From contig NZ_ADFR01000003.1 in assembly GCF_000177375.1 (NCBI RefSeq), positions 1-64,000 on the forward strand: 64,000 bases of DNA. The letters are read 5' to 3'. Below are positions 49,217 through 57,458 of this stretch, piece by piece. Source of the DNA: Bulleidia extructa W1219. GTDB taxonomy: Bacteria > Bacillota_I > Bacilli_A > Erysipelotrichales > Erysipelotrichaceae. Position numbers and translations under genes: made by a program. The stretch's first letter is position 1. Every line of letters begins with the position of its first letter. The notes under the pieces are model-generated. The model was not told the DNA's origin. It did no database searches and worked only from the letters and a program-made list of their open reading frames with translations.

Positions 49217-49240
49217 AAAAAAAGCCCTCTTTTCATAGGG
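49217..49240 (-). promoter_or_regulatory. Hairpin and T run touching the guaC start codon
   Basis: On the minus strand CCCT, an eight-base loop and AGGG, followed by C and seven T, end exactly at the ATG. The AGAGGG ribosome binding site is the 3' arm, so folding would hide it. The remaining 187 bases to tRNA-Arg hold only a TATAAT near 49402 that may serve that tRNA. Confidence 0.4.
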
Positions 49241-49427
49241 AAATAAGAAATATCCTTATTTAATATAACATAAATTGATGAAAAAATGGAAAGGGTTTAG
49301 AAAGAAAGAGAATCTTTTCTATAAAAATGAAAAGTTTACATTTTTTAGATTTTCTTTTAATGAAACAGGAAGAAACCTCTAGTTATTTTTTAAAAAGTTT
49401 GTATAATATTAGTTGTAAAGAAGTTAT

Positions 49428-49501
49428 GCGCCGATAGCTCAACTGGATAGAGCATTTGACTACGAATCAAAAGGTTGCGGGTTCGACTCCTGCTCGGCGC
49501 G
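49428..49501 (+). tRNA. tRNA-Arg (ACG)
   Basis: Acceptor GCGCCGA/TCGGCGC, anticodon stem TTTGA/TCAAA with loop CTACGAA (ACG), T loop TTCGACT, discriminator G. CCA is not encoded. It precedes argS by about 60 bases. Confidence 0.95.
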
Positions 49502-49507
49502 CTGGTT

Positions 49508-49531
49508 AAGGAAGAGAAATCTTCCTTTTTT
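49508..49531 (+). terminator. Terminator between tRNA-Arg and argS
   Basis: AAGGAAGA/TCTTCCTT hairpin with a GAAA loop and further T. Confidence 0.85.
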
Positions 49532-49562
49532 CTTTCTTTTACAGTAGAATAAGGGGGAATGA

Positions 49563-51239
49563 ATGAAGGAGTGTTTTAGGATGAGTCAAATACAAGAAAC
49601 GATTATTAAAGCGCTTGAAAAGAGTGTCAACCATATTTTCCAGATTCAACCGGAAGCTGGTTTGTTAATGGTGGAGGAACCTCGTGACCGATCAAAAGGG
49701 GACTATTCGACCAATGTGGCTATGCGACTTGCGAAGGTATTGCATAAGGCTCCGATTGTGATTGCGGAGGAATTAGTGAATGATTTAAAAAATACTTTAC
49801 CGGAAGCTTCATCGATTGAATTTGTAAAGCCTGGTTTTATTAATTTTAGAATCAAGAGAGAAGTGTTGTTTGAAATCATTAATTCGGTATTGAAGGCTGG
49901 TGATAAGTATGGTGAAAACACTTCGGGTGCCGGTAAAAATATTTTAGTGGAGTGGGTGTCTGCGAATCCGACAGGCGATTTGCATTGCGGTCATGCTCGT
50001 AATGCGGCTTGGGGTGACTGTATTTCAAATTTGTTGGAAAAATCCGGTTATAATTGTTTAAGAGAATTTTATATCAATGATGCTGGCCATCAAATCGATA
50101 TGTTGGGAGAAAGTTTAGTTGCTCGTTATTTTGAATGGCTAGGCAAAGATTATCCTTTACCGGAAGACGGATATCATGCAGAAGATGTTAAAAATATCGC
50201 TAAAGAGATTTTAGAGGAAGAAGGCGATAAGTGGTTAGAAACTGATCCGAAAGAACGCTTGGAACACTTTAAGTTGGTGGGTAAAAAGAAAGAATTAAAG
50301 AAAATTGAAAGGGATCTTGCCCTTTATCGTGTGCATTTCCAATCTTGGATGCCGGAGTCATTTTTCTATGAAAATAACATGGAGAGAATCAATGCGGTTT
50401 TAGACAAGATGGATAAGATGAATCTTACGTATGAAAAAGATGGTGCCTTATGGTTTAAAGCAACGGAATATGGAGATGATAAGGATCGTGTTTTGAGAAA
50501 AAGTGATGGTTCTTTGTCGTATTTAACACCGGATATTGCGAATCATGTTTATAAGGTAGAACGTGGCTATGAACATTTAGTCAACCTTTGGGGGGCGGAT
50601 CACCACTCTTATGTGACTCGTATGAAATTGGCACTTAAAGCCCTTGGTTATCCGGAAGGCACATTGGATGTGGATATTATTCAGATGGTTCGCATGGTCG
50701 AAGATGGGCAAGAAGTGAAAATGTCTAAGCGCACAGGGAATGCCATTACATTGCGTGAACTTTGTGAAGATGTAGGCGTCGATGCAGCTCGTTGGTTCTT
50801 TGTGGCTAAGGATGTGGCTTCCCACATGGATTTCGACTTTAACCTGGCTCGTAAAAAAGATAATAATAACCCGGTTTATTATTGCCAATATGCGTATACT
50901 CGTATGAGTTCTATTTTGAGAAAAGAAGATTTGCCTGCTTTTAAACCAACGGATGACTTTTCTCGTTTAACGAATGAAAAAGAACTTTATTTAATGAAGT
51001 TGATGTCTGAATTTCCTAAATTAGTAGCAGATGCAGCTCGTTTGCGTAAACCAAATAAAGTGACAGAATATATTTTAGATCTGGCAAAGACTTATCATAG
51101 TTATTATGGAATGGCTAAGGTGAATAATTTGGATGATCCTGAACTAACTAACCAACGTATTGGTTTATTAAAGGCTCTTCAAATTACTTTAAAGAATGCT
51201 TTTGCACTAGTTGGTGTTGAAGCTTTAGAACAAATGTAA
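49563..51239 (+). CDS. argS: Arginyl-tRNA synthetase
   Basis: A 558-residue class I synthetase. VSANPTGDLHCGHARNA contains the HIGH motif (HCGH), and VKMSKRTGN the KMSKS motif. The N-terminal Arg-tRNA add-on and the C-terminal DALR domain are in order. AAGGGGG precedes ATG 49563; ATG 49581 (MSQIQ) is an alternative that would shorten the protein by six. It charges tRNA-Arg, whose ACG isoacceptor gene lies just upstream. Confidence 0.96.
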   Translation: MKECFRMSQIQETIIKALEKSVNHIFQIQPEAGLLMVEEPRDRSKGDYSTNVAMRLAKVLHKAPIVIAEELVNDLKNTLPEASSIEFVKPGFINFRIKREVLFEIINSVLKAGDKYGENTSGAGKNILVEWVSANPTGDLHCGHARNAAWGDCISNLLEKSGYNCLREFYINDAGHQIDMLGESLVARYFEWLGKDYPLPEDGYHAEDVKNIAKEILEEEGDKWLETDPKERLEHFKLVGKKKELKKIERDLALYRVHFQSWMPESFFYENNMERINAVLDKMDKMNLTYEKDGALWFKATEYGDDKDRVLRKSDGSLSYLTPDIANHVYKVERGYEHLVNLWGADHHSYVTRMKLALKALGYPEGTLDVDIIQMVRMVEDGQEVKMSKRTGNAITLRELCEDVGVDAARWFFVAKDVASHMDFDFNLARKKDNNNPVYYCQYAYTRMSSILRKEDLPAFKPTDDFSRLTNEKELYLMKLMSEFPKLVADAARLRKPNKVTEYILDLAKTYHSYYGMAKVNNLDDPELTNQRIGLLKALQITLKNAFALVGVEALEQM

Positions 51240-51242
51240 GTT

Positions 51243-51272
51243 AAAAAAAGCGGTGATTTTCATCGCTTTTTT
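51243..51272 (+). terminator. Terminator after argS
   Basis: AAAAAGCGGTGA/TCATCGCTTTTTT hairpin with one G.T pair. Confidence 0.85.
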
Positions 51273-51375
51273 GATGTGGGTTATTTACTGGATTATACAA
51301 AAATGGAACGCTTTTTTTTCCTACTTCGTTTTTTCTATCAGAGATAATAATAGATAGAAATGATACCGATTACAT

Positions 51376-51387
51376 TTCTAATTAGAA
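51376..51387. promoter_or_regulatory. Perfect palindrome in the arc operon leader, ARG-box-like
   Basis: TTCTAATTAGAA, 12 bases and fully symmetric, lies 17 bases before arcA. Its TTCT-N4-AGAA form is close to ArgR/AhrC half-boxes. Whether it is bound cannot be told. Confidence 0.4.
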
Positions 51388-51404
51388 TCAATAAGGAGGA
51401 AAAA

Positions 51405-52634
51405 ATGAAAGGTATTAGTGTTAGAAGTGAGATTGCTCCACTTAAAACAGTGCTTTTGCATCGGCCAGGAGAGGAATTATTAAACCTTACTCCAGATACA
51501 TTAGGAGAATTGTTATTTGATGATATTCCTGATTTAAAGGAAGCTCAAGTTGAACATGACCGTTTTGCAAACATCTTAAGAGATAACGGCGTAGAAGTTG
51601 TTTATCTTGAAGATTTAATGGCAGAAACATTGGATGCACATCCAGAAATCAAAGAACAGTTCTTGGATCAATTTATTGAAGAAGCAGGTATCCATACACC
51701 TGAATACCATAAGATTTTAAAAGAATACTATGGTAAGTTCACAAATAATAAAGAGTTGGTGTTGAAGACAATGTCTGGTGTTCGTTTTGATGAATTAGGT
51801 GATGTTAAGACGAATAACTTGGTGGATTGCATTTCTGCGGATTCTTATTTGTTAGTTAATCCAATGCCTAACTTATACTTCACACGTGATCCATTTGCTT
51901 CTGTAGGTAATGGTGCCATTATTAACAGAATGTATTCTGTAACACGTAATCGTGAAACAATTTATGCTGACTACATTTTCCGTTTCCATCCAGAGTATGC
52001 TGGAAATGTTCCTGACCTATATGGTCGTAAGAACCCATTCCACATTGAAGGTGGTGACGTATTGAACGTTAATGAAAAATTATTGTTCATTGGTATGTCG
52101 CAAAGAACTCAACCAGATGCTATTCAACAGTTAGCTATGAAGATGTTCTATGAAAACAAAGGTAATAAGATTGAAACAATTTTAGCTTTCAATATTCCGG
52201 TAAGTCGTGCGTTCATGCACTTAGATACTGTGTTTACACAAATTGATAAAGATGCTTTCACGATTCATCCTGGTATTATGGGAACATTACAAGTGTTTGC
52301 TATTACAGCTGATCGTGCAAATCATGACATTCATATTGAAGAGCACACTGGTAAGTTGGAAGAAATCTTAGCTCATTTTATGGGCTTGGAAAAGGTTCGT
52401 TTATTCCCATGTGGTGGCGGAGATCCATTAGCTGCTGAACGTGAACAATGGAATGACGGTTCAAACACATTGACAATCGCTCCAGGTAAGATTGTTGTTT
52501 ATAAGAGAAACTACGTAACAAACGAATATTTGAAGAAAAATGGCTTCAATGTGTTAGAATTAGAAGCATCGAACTTATGTGTGGGTCGTGGTGGACCAAG
52601 ATGTATGTCCATGCCATTAGTTCGTGAAGACTAA
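51405..52634 (+). CDS. arcA: Arginine deiminase
   Basis: A 409-residue enzyme that turns arginine into citrulline and ammonia. Catalytic residues appear in FTRDPFA, HIEGGD, HLDTVFT and the C-terminal Cys loop LCVGRGGPRCMSMPL. CGGGDPLAAEREQWNDGSN (split: CGGGDPLAAEREQ and WNDGSN) is diagnostic. Start chosen at 51405 after AAGGAGGA. It is the first gene of the arcABC operon. Confidence 0.97.
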   Translation: MKGISVRSEIAPLKTVLLHRPGEELLNLTPDTLGELLFDDIPDLKEAQVEHDRFANILRDNGVEVVYLEDLMAETLDAHPEIKEQFLDQFIEEAGIHTPEYHKILKEYYGKFTNNKELVLKTMSGVRFDELGDVKTNNLVDCISADSYLLVNPMPNLYFTRDPFASVGNGAIINRMYSVTRNRETIYADYIFRFHPEYAGNVPDLYGRKNPFHIEGGDVLNVNEKLLFIGMSQRTQPDAIQQLAMKMFYENKGNKIETILAFNIPVSRAFMHLDTVFTQIDKDAFTIHPGIMGTLQVFAITADRANHDIHIEEHTGKLEEILAHFMGLEKVRLFPCGGGDPLAAEREQWNDGSNTLTIAPGKIVVYKRNYVTNEYLKKNGFNVLELEASNLCVGRGGPRCMSMPLVRED

Positions 52635-52672
52635 ATTAGTCAAAAAAAAGAAAGAGGGATTTTAACAAATTT

Positions 52673-53665
52673 ATGGGAATCAACGTAAGAGGAAGAAGCT
52701 TCCTAACACTTTTGGATTATACTCCAGAAGAAATTAACTATTTATTAAACTTGTCTGCTGAATTCAAGAGAATGAAAGCAAATGGCGTAGAACACAAGTT
52801 CTTAAGTGACAAGCAAATCGTTTTGTTATTCGAAAAGACATCAACAAGAACTCGTTGTGCATTCGAAGTGGGTGCTCGTGACTTAGGTATGGGTGTTACT
52901 TTCTTAGATTCTGGATCTTCTCAAATGGGTAAGAAAGAATCTTTGGAAGATACTGCTAAGGTTTTAGGCCGTATGTTTGATGGTATTGAATACCGTGGAT
53001 TCAAGCAAGAAGTAGTAGAAGATTTGGCTAAGTATGCTGGTGTTCCGGTATGGAATGGGTTAACAGATCTGTATCATCCAACTCAAATGTTAGCTGACAT
53101 CTTAACGGTTAAAGAAGAATTTGGCGATGTTCGTGGTCGCAAGTTAACATTCTTCGGCGATGCTCGTAATAACGTGGCTAATTCTTTGATGATTGTTTGT
53201 GCTAAGTTAGGAATGACATTCTGTGCTTGTGGACCTAAGGAATTGATGCCTAGTGAAGATTTGGTTGCTAAGTGCCAAGAAGTTGCTAAGGAGACAGGAG
53301 CTAAATTACAATTCACACAAGACGTTAAAGAAGGTGCTAAGGATGCAGATGTTCTTTACACAGATATCTGGGTATCCATGGGTGAACCGGCTGAACTTTG
53401 GGCTAAGAGAATTGAATTATTACTTCCTTACCAAGTTAATAAAGACGTTATGGCAATGGCTAAGAAGACTTCTATTTTCTTACATTGCTTACCTTCCTTC
53501 CATGACAGAAATACAACAGTTGGTGAAGATATTTATCAAAAGTTTGGCTTAGAAGCTATGGAAGTAACGGACGACGTGTTCTTAGGAACGCAAGCTCGTC
53601 AATTTGATGAAGCAGAAAACAGAATGCATACAATTAAAGCAGTTATGTATGCAACATTGAAGTAA
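52673..53665 (+). CDS. arcB: Ornithine carbamoyltransferase, catabolic
   Basis: A 330-residue enzyme that splits citrulline with phosphate into ornithine and carbamoyl phosphate. The carbamoyl-phosphate loop STRTR in FEKTSTRTRCAFE, HPTQ, and the ornithine-binding FLHCLPSFHD are clear. It is co-transcribed with arcA (38-base gap) and arcC (two bases). A GAGGG lies 14 bases before the ATG, farther than usual. Confidence 0.96.
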   Translation: MGINVRGRSFLTLLDYTPEEINYLLNLSAEFKRMKANGVEHKFLSDKQIVLLFEKTSTRTRCAFEVGARDLGMGVTFLDSGSSQMGKKESLEDTAKVLGRMFDGIEYRGFKQEVVEDLAKYAGVPVWNGLTDLYHPTQMLADILTVKEEFGDVRGRKLTFFGDARNNVANSLMIVCAKLGMTFCACGPKELMPSEDLVAKCQEVAKETGAKLQFTQDVKEGAKDADVLYTDIWVSMGEPAELWAKRIELLLPYQVNKDVMAMAKKTSIFLHCLPSFHDRNTTVGEDIYQKFGLEAMEVTDDVFLGTQARQFDEAENRMHTIKAVMYATLK

Positions 53666-53667
53666 TT

Positions 53668-54609
53668 ATGGGAAGCAAGAAAATTGTAATTGCCTTGGGC
53701 GGAAACGCCCTTGGCAACACCCCTGAAGAACAATTGGGGCTTGTAAAAAACACGGCTAAATCTATTGTGGATTTAGTGGCAGATGGGTACCAAGTGATTG
53801 TGGCTCACGGTAATGGTCCTCAAGTTGGAGTGATTAATCTGGCTATGGAGTATTCCGCAAATAATGGTGCTGGTACACCAAGTATGCCGTTCCCAGAATG
53901 TGGTGCTATGTCCCAAGGATATATTGGATATCATTTACAACAGGCTATCGAAGGTGAATTAGAAAGCCGTAAGATGGGTCAAAAAGTAGCTACGGTAGTT
54001 ACTCAAGTTGAAGTGGATAAGAATGATCCTGGATTCAAGAATCCTACCAAGCCAATCGGAAGTTTCTATTCGAAAGAAGAAGCGGATAAGATTGTAGCTG
54101 AAAAGGGTTATACATTTGTAGAAGATGCCGGACGTGGTTATCGTCGAGTTGTTCCTTCTCCAATTCCAGTTAAGATTGTTGAATTGGATGTCATCAAGTC
54201 TTTGGTAGAACAAGGTCATATTGTCATTGCTTGTGGTGGTGGCGGAATCCCTGTTGTCAAGAAAGAAGTTGGCTATGAAGGTGTTGCGGCAGTTATTGAT
54301 AAGGACCGTTCCAGTGCTAAGTTAGCTTTAGATTTAGGAGCAGATTCCTTGGTGATTTTAACGGCTGTTGAAAAGGTATGCGTTAACTTTAATAAACCAA
54401 ATCAAGAAGCTTTATCTGAATTGACTTTAGAAGAAGCTGAAAAGCATATCGCTGATGGTCAATTTGCTAAAGGTTCCATGTTACCAAAAGTAGAAGCTTG
54501 TATGGGCTATGTAAAAGAAAATGCTTTTGGTGGAACAGCTTTAATTACTTCTCTTGAAAAAGCTAAAGAAGCTTTGCGTGGAGAAACGGGAACAATTATC
54601 AAAAAATAA
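53668..54609 (+). CDS. arcC: Carbamate kinase
   Basis: A 313-residue kinase that makes ATP from carbamoyl phosphate. KIVIALGGNALG at the N-terminus, VIVAHGNGPQVG, the DAGRGYRRVVPSP segment and IACGGGGIPVV are family signatures. The start lies two bases after the arcB stop and has no ribosome binding site of its own, so it depends on coupling. It is the energy-yielding step of the pathway. Confidence 0.97.
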   Translation: MGSKKIVIALGGNALGNTPEEQLGLVKNTAKSIVDLVADGYQVIVAHGNGPQVGVINLAMEYSANNGAGTPSMPFPECGAMSQGYIGYHLQQAIEGELESRKMGQKVATVVTQVEVDKNDPGFKNPTKPIGSFYSKEEADKIVAEKGYTFVEDAGRGYRRVVPSPIPVKIVELDVIKSLVEQGHIVIACGGGGIPVVKKEVGYEGVAAVIDKDRSSAKLALDLGADSLVILTAVEKVCVNFNKPNQEALSELTLEEAEKHIADGQFAKGSMLPKVEACMGYVKENAFGGTALITSLEKAKEALRGETGTIIKK

Positions 54610-54646
54610 AGAAGAAGTTTAAATATTTTTATAGGAGAAAAAAATT

Positions 54647-56107
54647 ATGAGTACAAAGAAGAAACGTTCATTAGGTACGTTTGGTATTCTGTTAATTGTA
54701 TTATTATTCGTATTTGCTATTTCTTGGATTTTCAATGGCAAACCTTATATCGGTACAGATGATGCTGGAAAAGCGGCTGAAATGACAGTTCAGCATGCTA
54801 CGATTGCTCAATTGGTAACGGCTCCAATCAATGGTTTCTTTGATGCGAAAGAAGTAATTGGTTTCGTGTTCTGCTTGGGTGGATTCTTAGCGTTAGTAAC
54901 AGCAACCGGTGCTTTAGAAACAGGTATTCGTTCGTTAGTTCGTAAATTACATGGTAAAGAAAATGTCATGATTGCTATCTTAATGGCTGTCTTTGCCTTA
55001 GGTGGTACAACTTATGGTATGTGTGAGGAAACAGTTGGTTTCTACTTACTATTAGCTTCCACAATGTTAGCAGCTGGAATGGATCCAATGGTTGGTGTTG
55101 CGACCGCCTTGTTAGGTGCTGGGGTTGGTTGCTTAGGCTCAACGGTTAACCCATTTGCAGTTACAGTAGCAGTTGATGCTGCTAAGGCTGCTGGTGCTGA
55201 AGCAGATATGTCTAAGATTATCATGATCGGTTTGATTTTAGTTATCGTTGCTTATTTGATTGCTACATTCTCTGTGATTAAGTACGCTAACAAGGTTAAA
55301 GCAGACAAGGGTAAATCTATCTTCACAGGTGAAGAATTAGCTGAATTTGAAGAAAAATATAACTCTGGTAAAGAAATTTCTGAGGATGAAAGACTAACAG
55401 GTCGTCAAAAGGCTGTTTTATGGATTTTCGCTCTTACATTTGTTGTCATGATTTTCGGCTTTATCCCAATGGGCAAATTGAACGAAACAATTTACAACGC
55501 TATGGGTTGGTCCAAATACTTAACAGGTGAACAGCTTGGTGATTGGTACTTCGTAGATGCGGCTATGTGGTTTACATTAATGGGCTTCATCATTGGTTTC
55601 GTCGGTATCGAAGATCGTAGTAAGTTATCAACTATTTTCGTTTCCGGTGTGGCTGATATGATTTCTGTTAACTTGGTAATCGCTTTAGCTCGTGCTTCTT
55701 CTGTTATCATGAATGCTACAGGTGTTGGACCTTACTTAGTACAAGCTTCCGTACAAGCGATGCAAGCGGCTAAGGTAAGTAATGGTATCTTTGGTACATT
55801 GGACTACTTGTTACACTTAGGATTATCGTTCTTAGTTCCATCAAGTTCTGGTATTGCTGGTATTTCTTCACCAATTGTACCTCCAATTGCAAAAGCTATG
55901 GGATTCTCTGTAGAAGCTACTATTATGGCTGAAGTGGCAGCAAACGGTGTTATCAACTTGATTACTCCTACATCTGGAGCTATTATGGGTGGTTTAGCGT
56001 TAGCTAGCGTTCCATATTCTACTTGGGTTAAGTGGTCTTGGAAGACAGTTGTAACGATTGCGGTCGTAACTGGTGTTGTGATCGTTGCTGCAATGATGTT
56101 GTTATAA
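54647..56107 (+). CDS. YfcC-family transporter, probably arginine/ornithine exchange
   Basis: A 486-residue membrane protein with about 12 helices. The LGGTTYGMCEETVGFY stretch and LGAGVGCLGSTVNPFAV segment are typical of YfcC/DcuC-type transporters. Position as the last gene of the arc operon suggests that it exchanges arginine for ornithine, a role that ArcD (a different family) usually fills. AGGAG precedes the ATG. Confidence 0.88.
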   Translation: MSTKKKRSLGTFGILLIVLLFVFAISWIFNGKPYIGTDDAGKAAEMTVQHATIAQLVTAPINGFFDAKEVIGFVFCLGGFLALVTATGALETGIRSLVRKLHGKENVMIAILMAVFALGGTTYGMCEETVGFYLLLASTMLAAGMDPMVGVATALLGAGVGCLGSTVNPFAVTVAVDAAKAAGAEADMSKIIMIGLILVIVAYLIATFSVIKYANKVKADKGKSIFTGEELAEFEEKYNSGKEISEDERLTGRQKAVLWIFALTFVVMIFGFIPMGKLNETIYNAMGWSKYLTGEQLGDWYFVDAAMWFTLMGFIIGFVGIEDRSKLSTIFVSGVADMISVNLVIALARASSVIMNATGVGPYLVQASVQAMQAAKVSNGIFGTLDYLLHLGLSFLVPSSSGIAGISSPIVPPIAKAMGFSVEATIMAEVAANGVINLITPTSGAIMGGLALASVPYSTWVKWSWKTVVTIAVVTGVVIVAAMMLL

Positions 56108-56118
56108 GCCCCCTTTCG

Positions 56119-56150
56119 AGAAGGATTTCATACAAAATCCTTCTTTTTTT
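56119..56150 (+). terminator. Terminator of the arc operon
   Basis: AGAAGGATTT/AAATCCTTCT hairpin followed by seven T. Confidence 0.9.
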
Positions 56151-56154
56151 GTGC

Positions 56155-56160
56155 TACAAT
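56155..56160 (+). promoter_or_regulatory. -10-like TACAAT before the AraC-type gene
   Basis: TACAAT ends seven bases before ATG 56168; the intervening ATCAGGG has its AGGG too close to serve as a ribosome binding site. A leaderless transcript is likely. Confidence 0.4.
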
Positions 56161-56167
56161 ATCAGGG

Positions 56168-57445
56168 ATGAGGTCAACAACTGAAATGGCAGTTTTACAG
56201 GATGAAAGCCAAATTCAAACCCCTGTTTTACCACTGGCGGAGTTTTTGGTAGATTTTATTGAAAAACCAACCCGGGCGATTATGCACCAAAAAGCTAGAT
56301 TTTTATTGATTGAGAAAGGAAAAGGAACCATTCTTGTGGATGGTCAAGGTTTCCCATTAAAAGCACCATGCTTGATTGCGGTTACCCCTTATAGCATCAC
56401 AGATATCATTGAAGTGGATGATTCATTATCCATGGAAATTATTGCTTATGATTATCGACGATTATCTCAAACGATTAAAGGACTTAATGGATCTAATCAA
56501 GATAAGGCGGATTTATTAACGCAAATTCATAAAAACCCTGTGGTGATGTTGAATGAGATGGAATTATCCGCTATCCAGTCTATTTATGAAATTTTACGGG
56601 TAGAATTAACTTCAAGTTATGAAATATTGAGTAACGAAGAAAAACCATTACATCAAATTTATATTTTAAATAAATTGATTGAACTAGTTGTTTTATATCG
56701 ACGATATAGTTCAGATGCAGGAAGTACTAGGCAAGATCGAAGTGTCAAAGATCCGAAACATATTTTAAGTTATATGTATGCTCATTCTTTTGATAAGTTG
56801 ACTTTAGAAAAACTTTCGACGATCTTTTTCTTATCGGAGAGCAAGATTATTAAAACGATTCATGATTTGACGGGTTTATCTTTTGGAGAATTGATTGAAC
56901 GTATCCAGATGGATAAATTGAAATCTATTCTGTTATATACAGATATGAATTTAGATGAAATTGCTCATTTAATGGGTTATGTAGACGCTTCTCATGTTTC
57001 AAAGCACTTTGTTCAAACGATGGGGATTAGTCCAATTGCTTTTCGAAAACAGTACCAAAATCTTTCGAAAGGAGAGTCTCAATCTAATCAAGAGCTGGCT
57101 TTACAGGTGACGGAATATATCTATAATCACTACCATGATCCAAGCTTAACGATTAGTCGCATGGCTTCTAAATTTGGAGTGTCTGAAAAGCAATTAAATA
57201 CAGCTATGACTTTCTTTGTTGAGAAAAAATTAGATCAATTATTGCATAAAGTTCGGATCAATAAGGCTTGTGAACTTATTTTAATGGGAGAAGAAACCAT
57301 TTTAGATGTTGCTCTAGATGTGGGGTATTCCAATGTCAAAACATTTAATATTCATTTTAATGAAATTACCGGAATGTCTCCATCCGTATATCGAAAGACG
57401 ATTAGTTTACAATTGAAAGATGGAAAAGAAATAAGAGCCGAGTAG
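56168..57445 (+). CDS. AraC-type regulator with two HTH domains
   Basis: A 425-residue protein. Residues 15-110 look like a cupin-type sensor (AEFLVDFIEKPTRAIMHQKA, then LLIEKGKGTILVDGQ). A first complete AraC HTH domain spans about 195-300 (LEKLSTIFFLSESKIIKTIH, MGYVDASHVSKHF, MGISPIAFRKQY). A second spans about 315-415 (MASKFGVSEKQLNTAM, VGYSNVKTFNIHF, MSPSVYRKT). AraC regulators normally have only one such domain. It directly follows the arc operon on the same strand, so it probably controls that operon, but this is inferred. Confidence 0.9.
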   Translation: MRSTTEMAVLQDESQIQTPVLPLAEFLVDFIEKPTRAIMHQKARFLLIEKGKGTILVDGQGFPLKAPCLIAVTPYSITDIIEVDDSLSMEIIAYDYRRLSQTIKGLNGSNQDKADLLTQIHKNPVVMLNEMELSAIQSIYEILRVELTSSYEILSNEEKPLHQIYILNKLIELVVLYRRYSSDAGSTRQDRSVKDPKHILSYMYAHSFDKLTLEKLSTIFFLSESKIIKTIHDLTGLSFGELIERIQMDKLKSILLYTDMNLDEIAHLMGYVDASHVSKHFVQTMGISPIAFRKQYQNLSKGESQSNQELALQVTEYIYNHYHDPSLTISRMASKFGVSEKQLNTAMTFFVEKKLDQLLHKVRINKACELILMGEETILDVALDVGYSNVKTFNIHFNEITGMSPSVYRKTISLQLKDGKEIRAE

Positions 57446-57458
57446 GCTCTTATTTTTG
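57430..57458. terminator. Bidirectional terminator
   Basis: ATAAGAGCC/GGCTCTTAT hairpin containing the TAG stop of the AraC-type gene, between convergent genes. Confidence 0.85.

Noticed and set aside
50577-50888. Minus-strand ORF inside argS
   Set aside because: Shadow of a strong coding gene.
53959-54219. Minus-strand ORF in arcC
   Set aside because: Shadow of the carbamate kinase gene.
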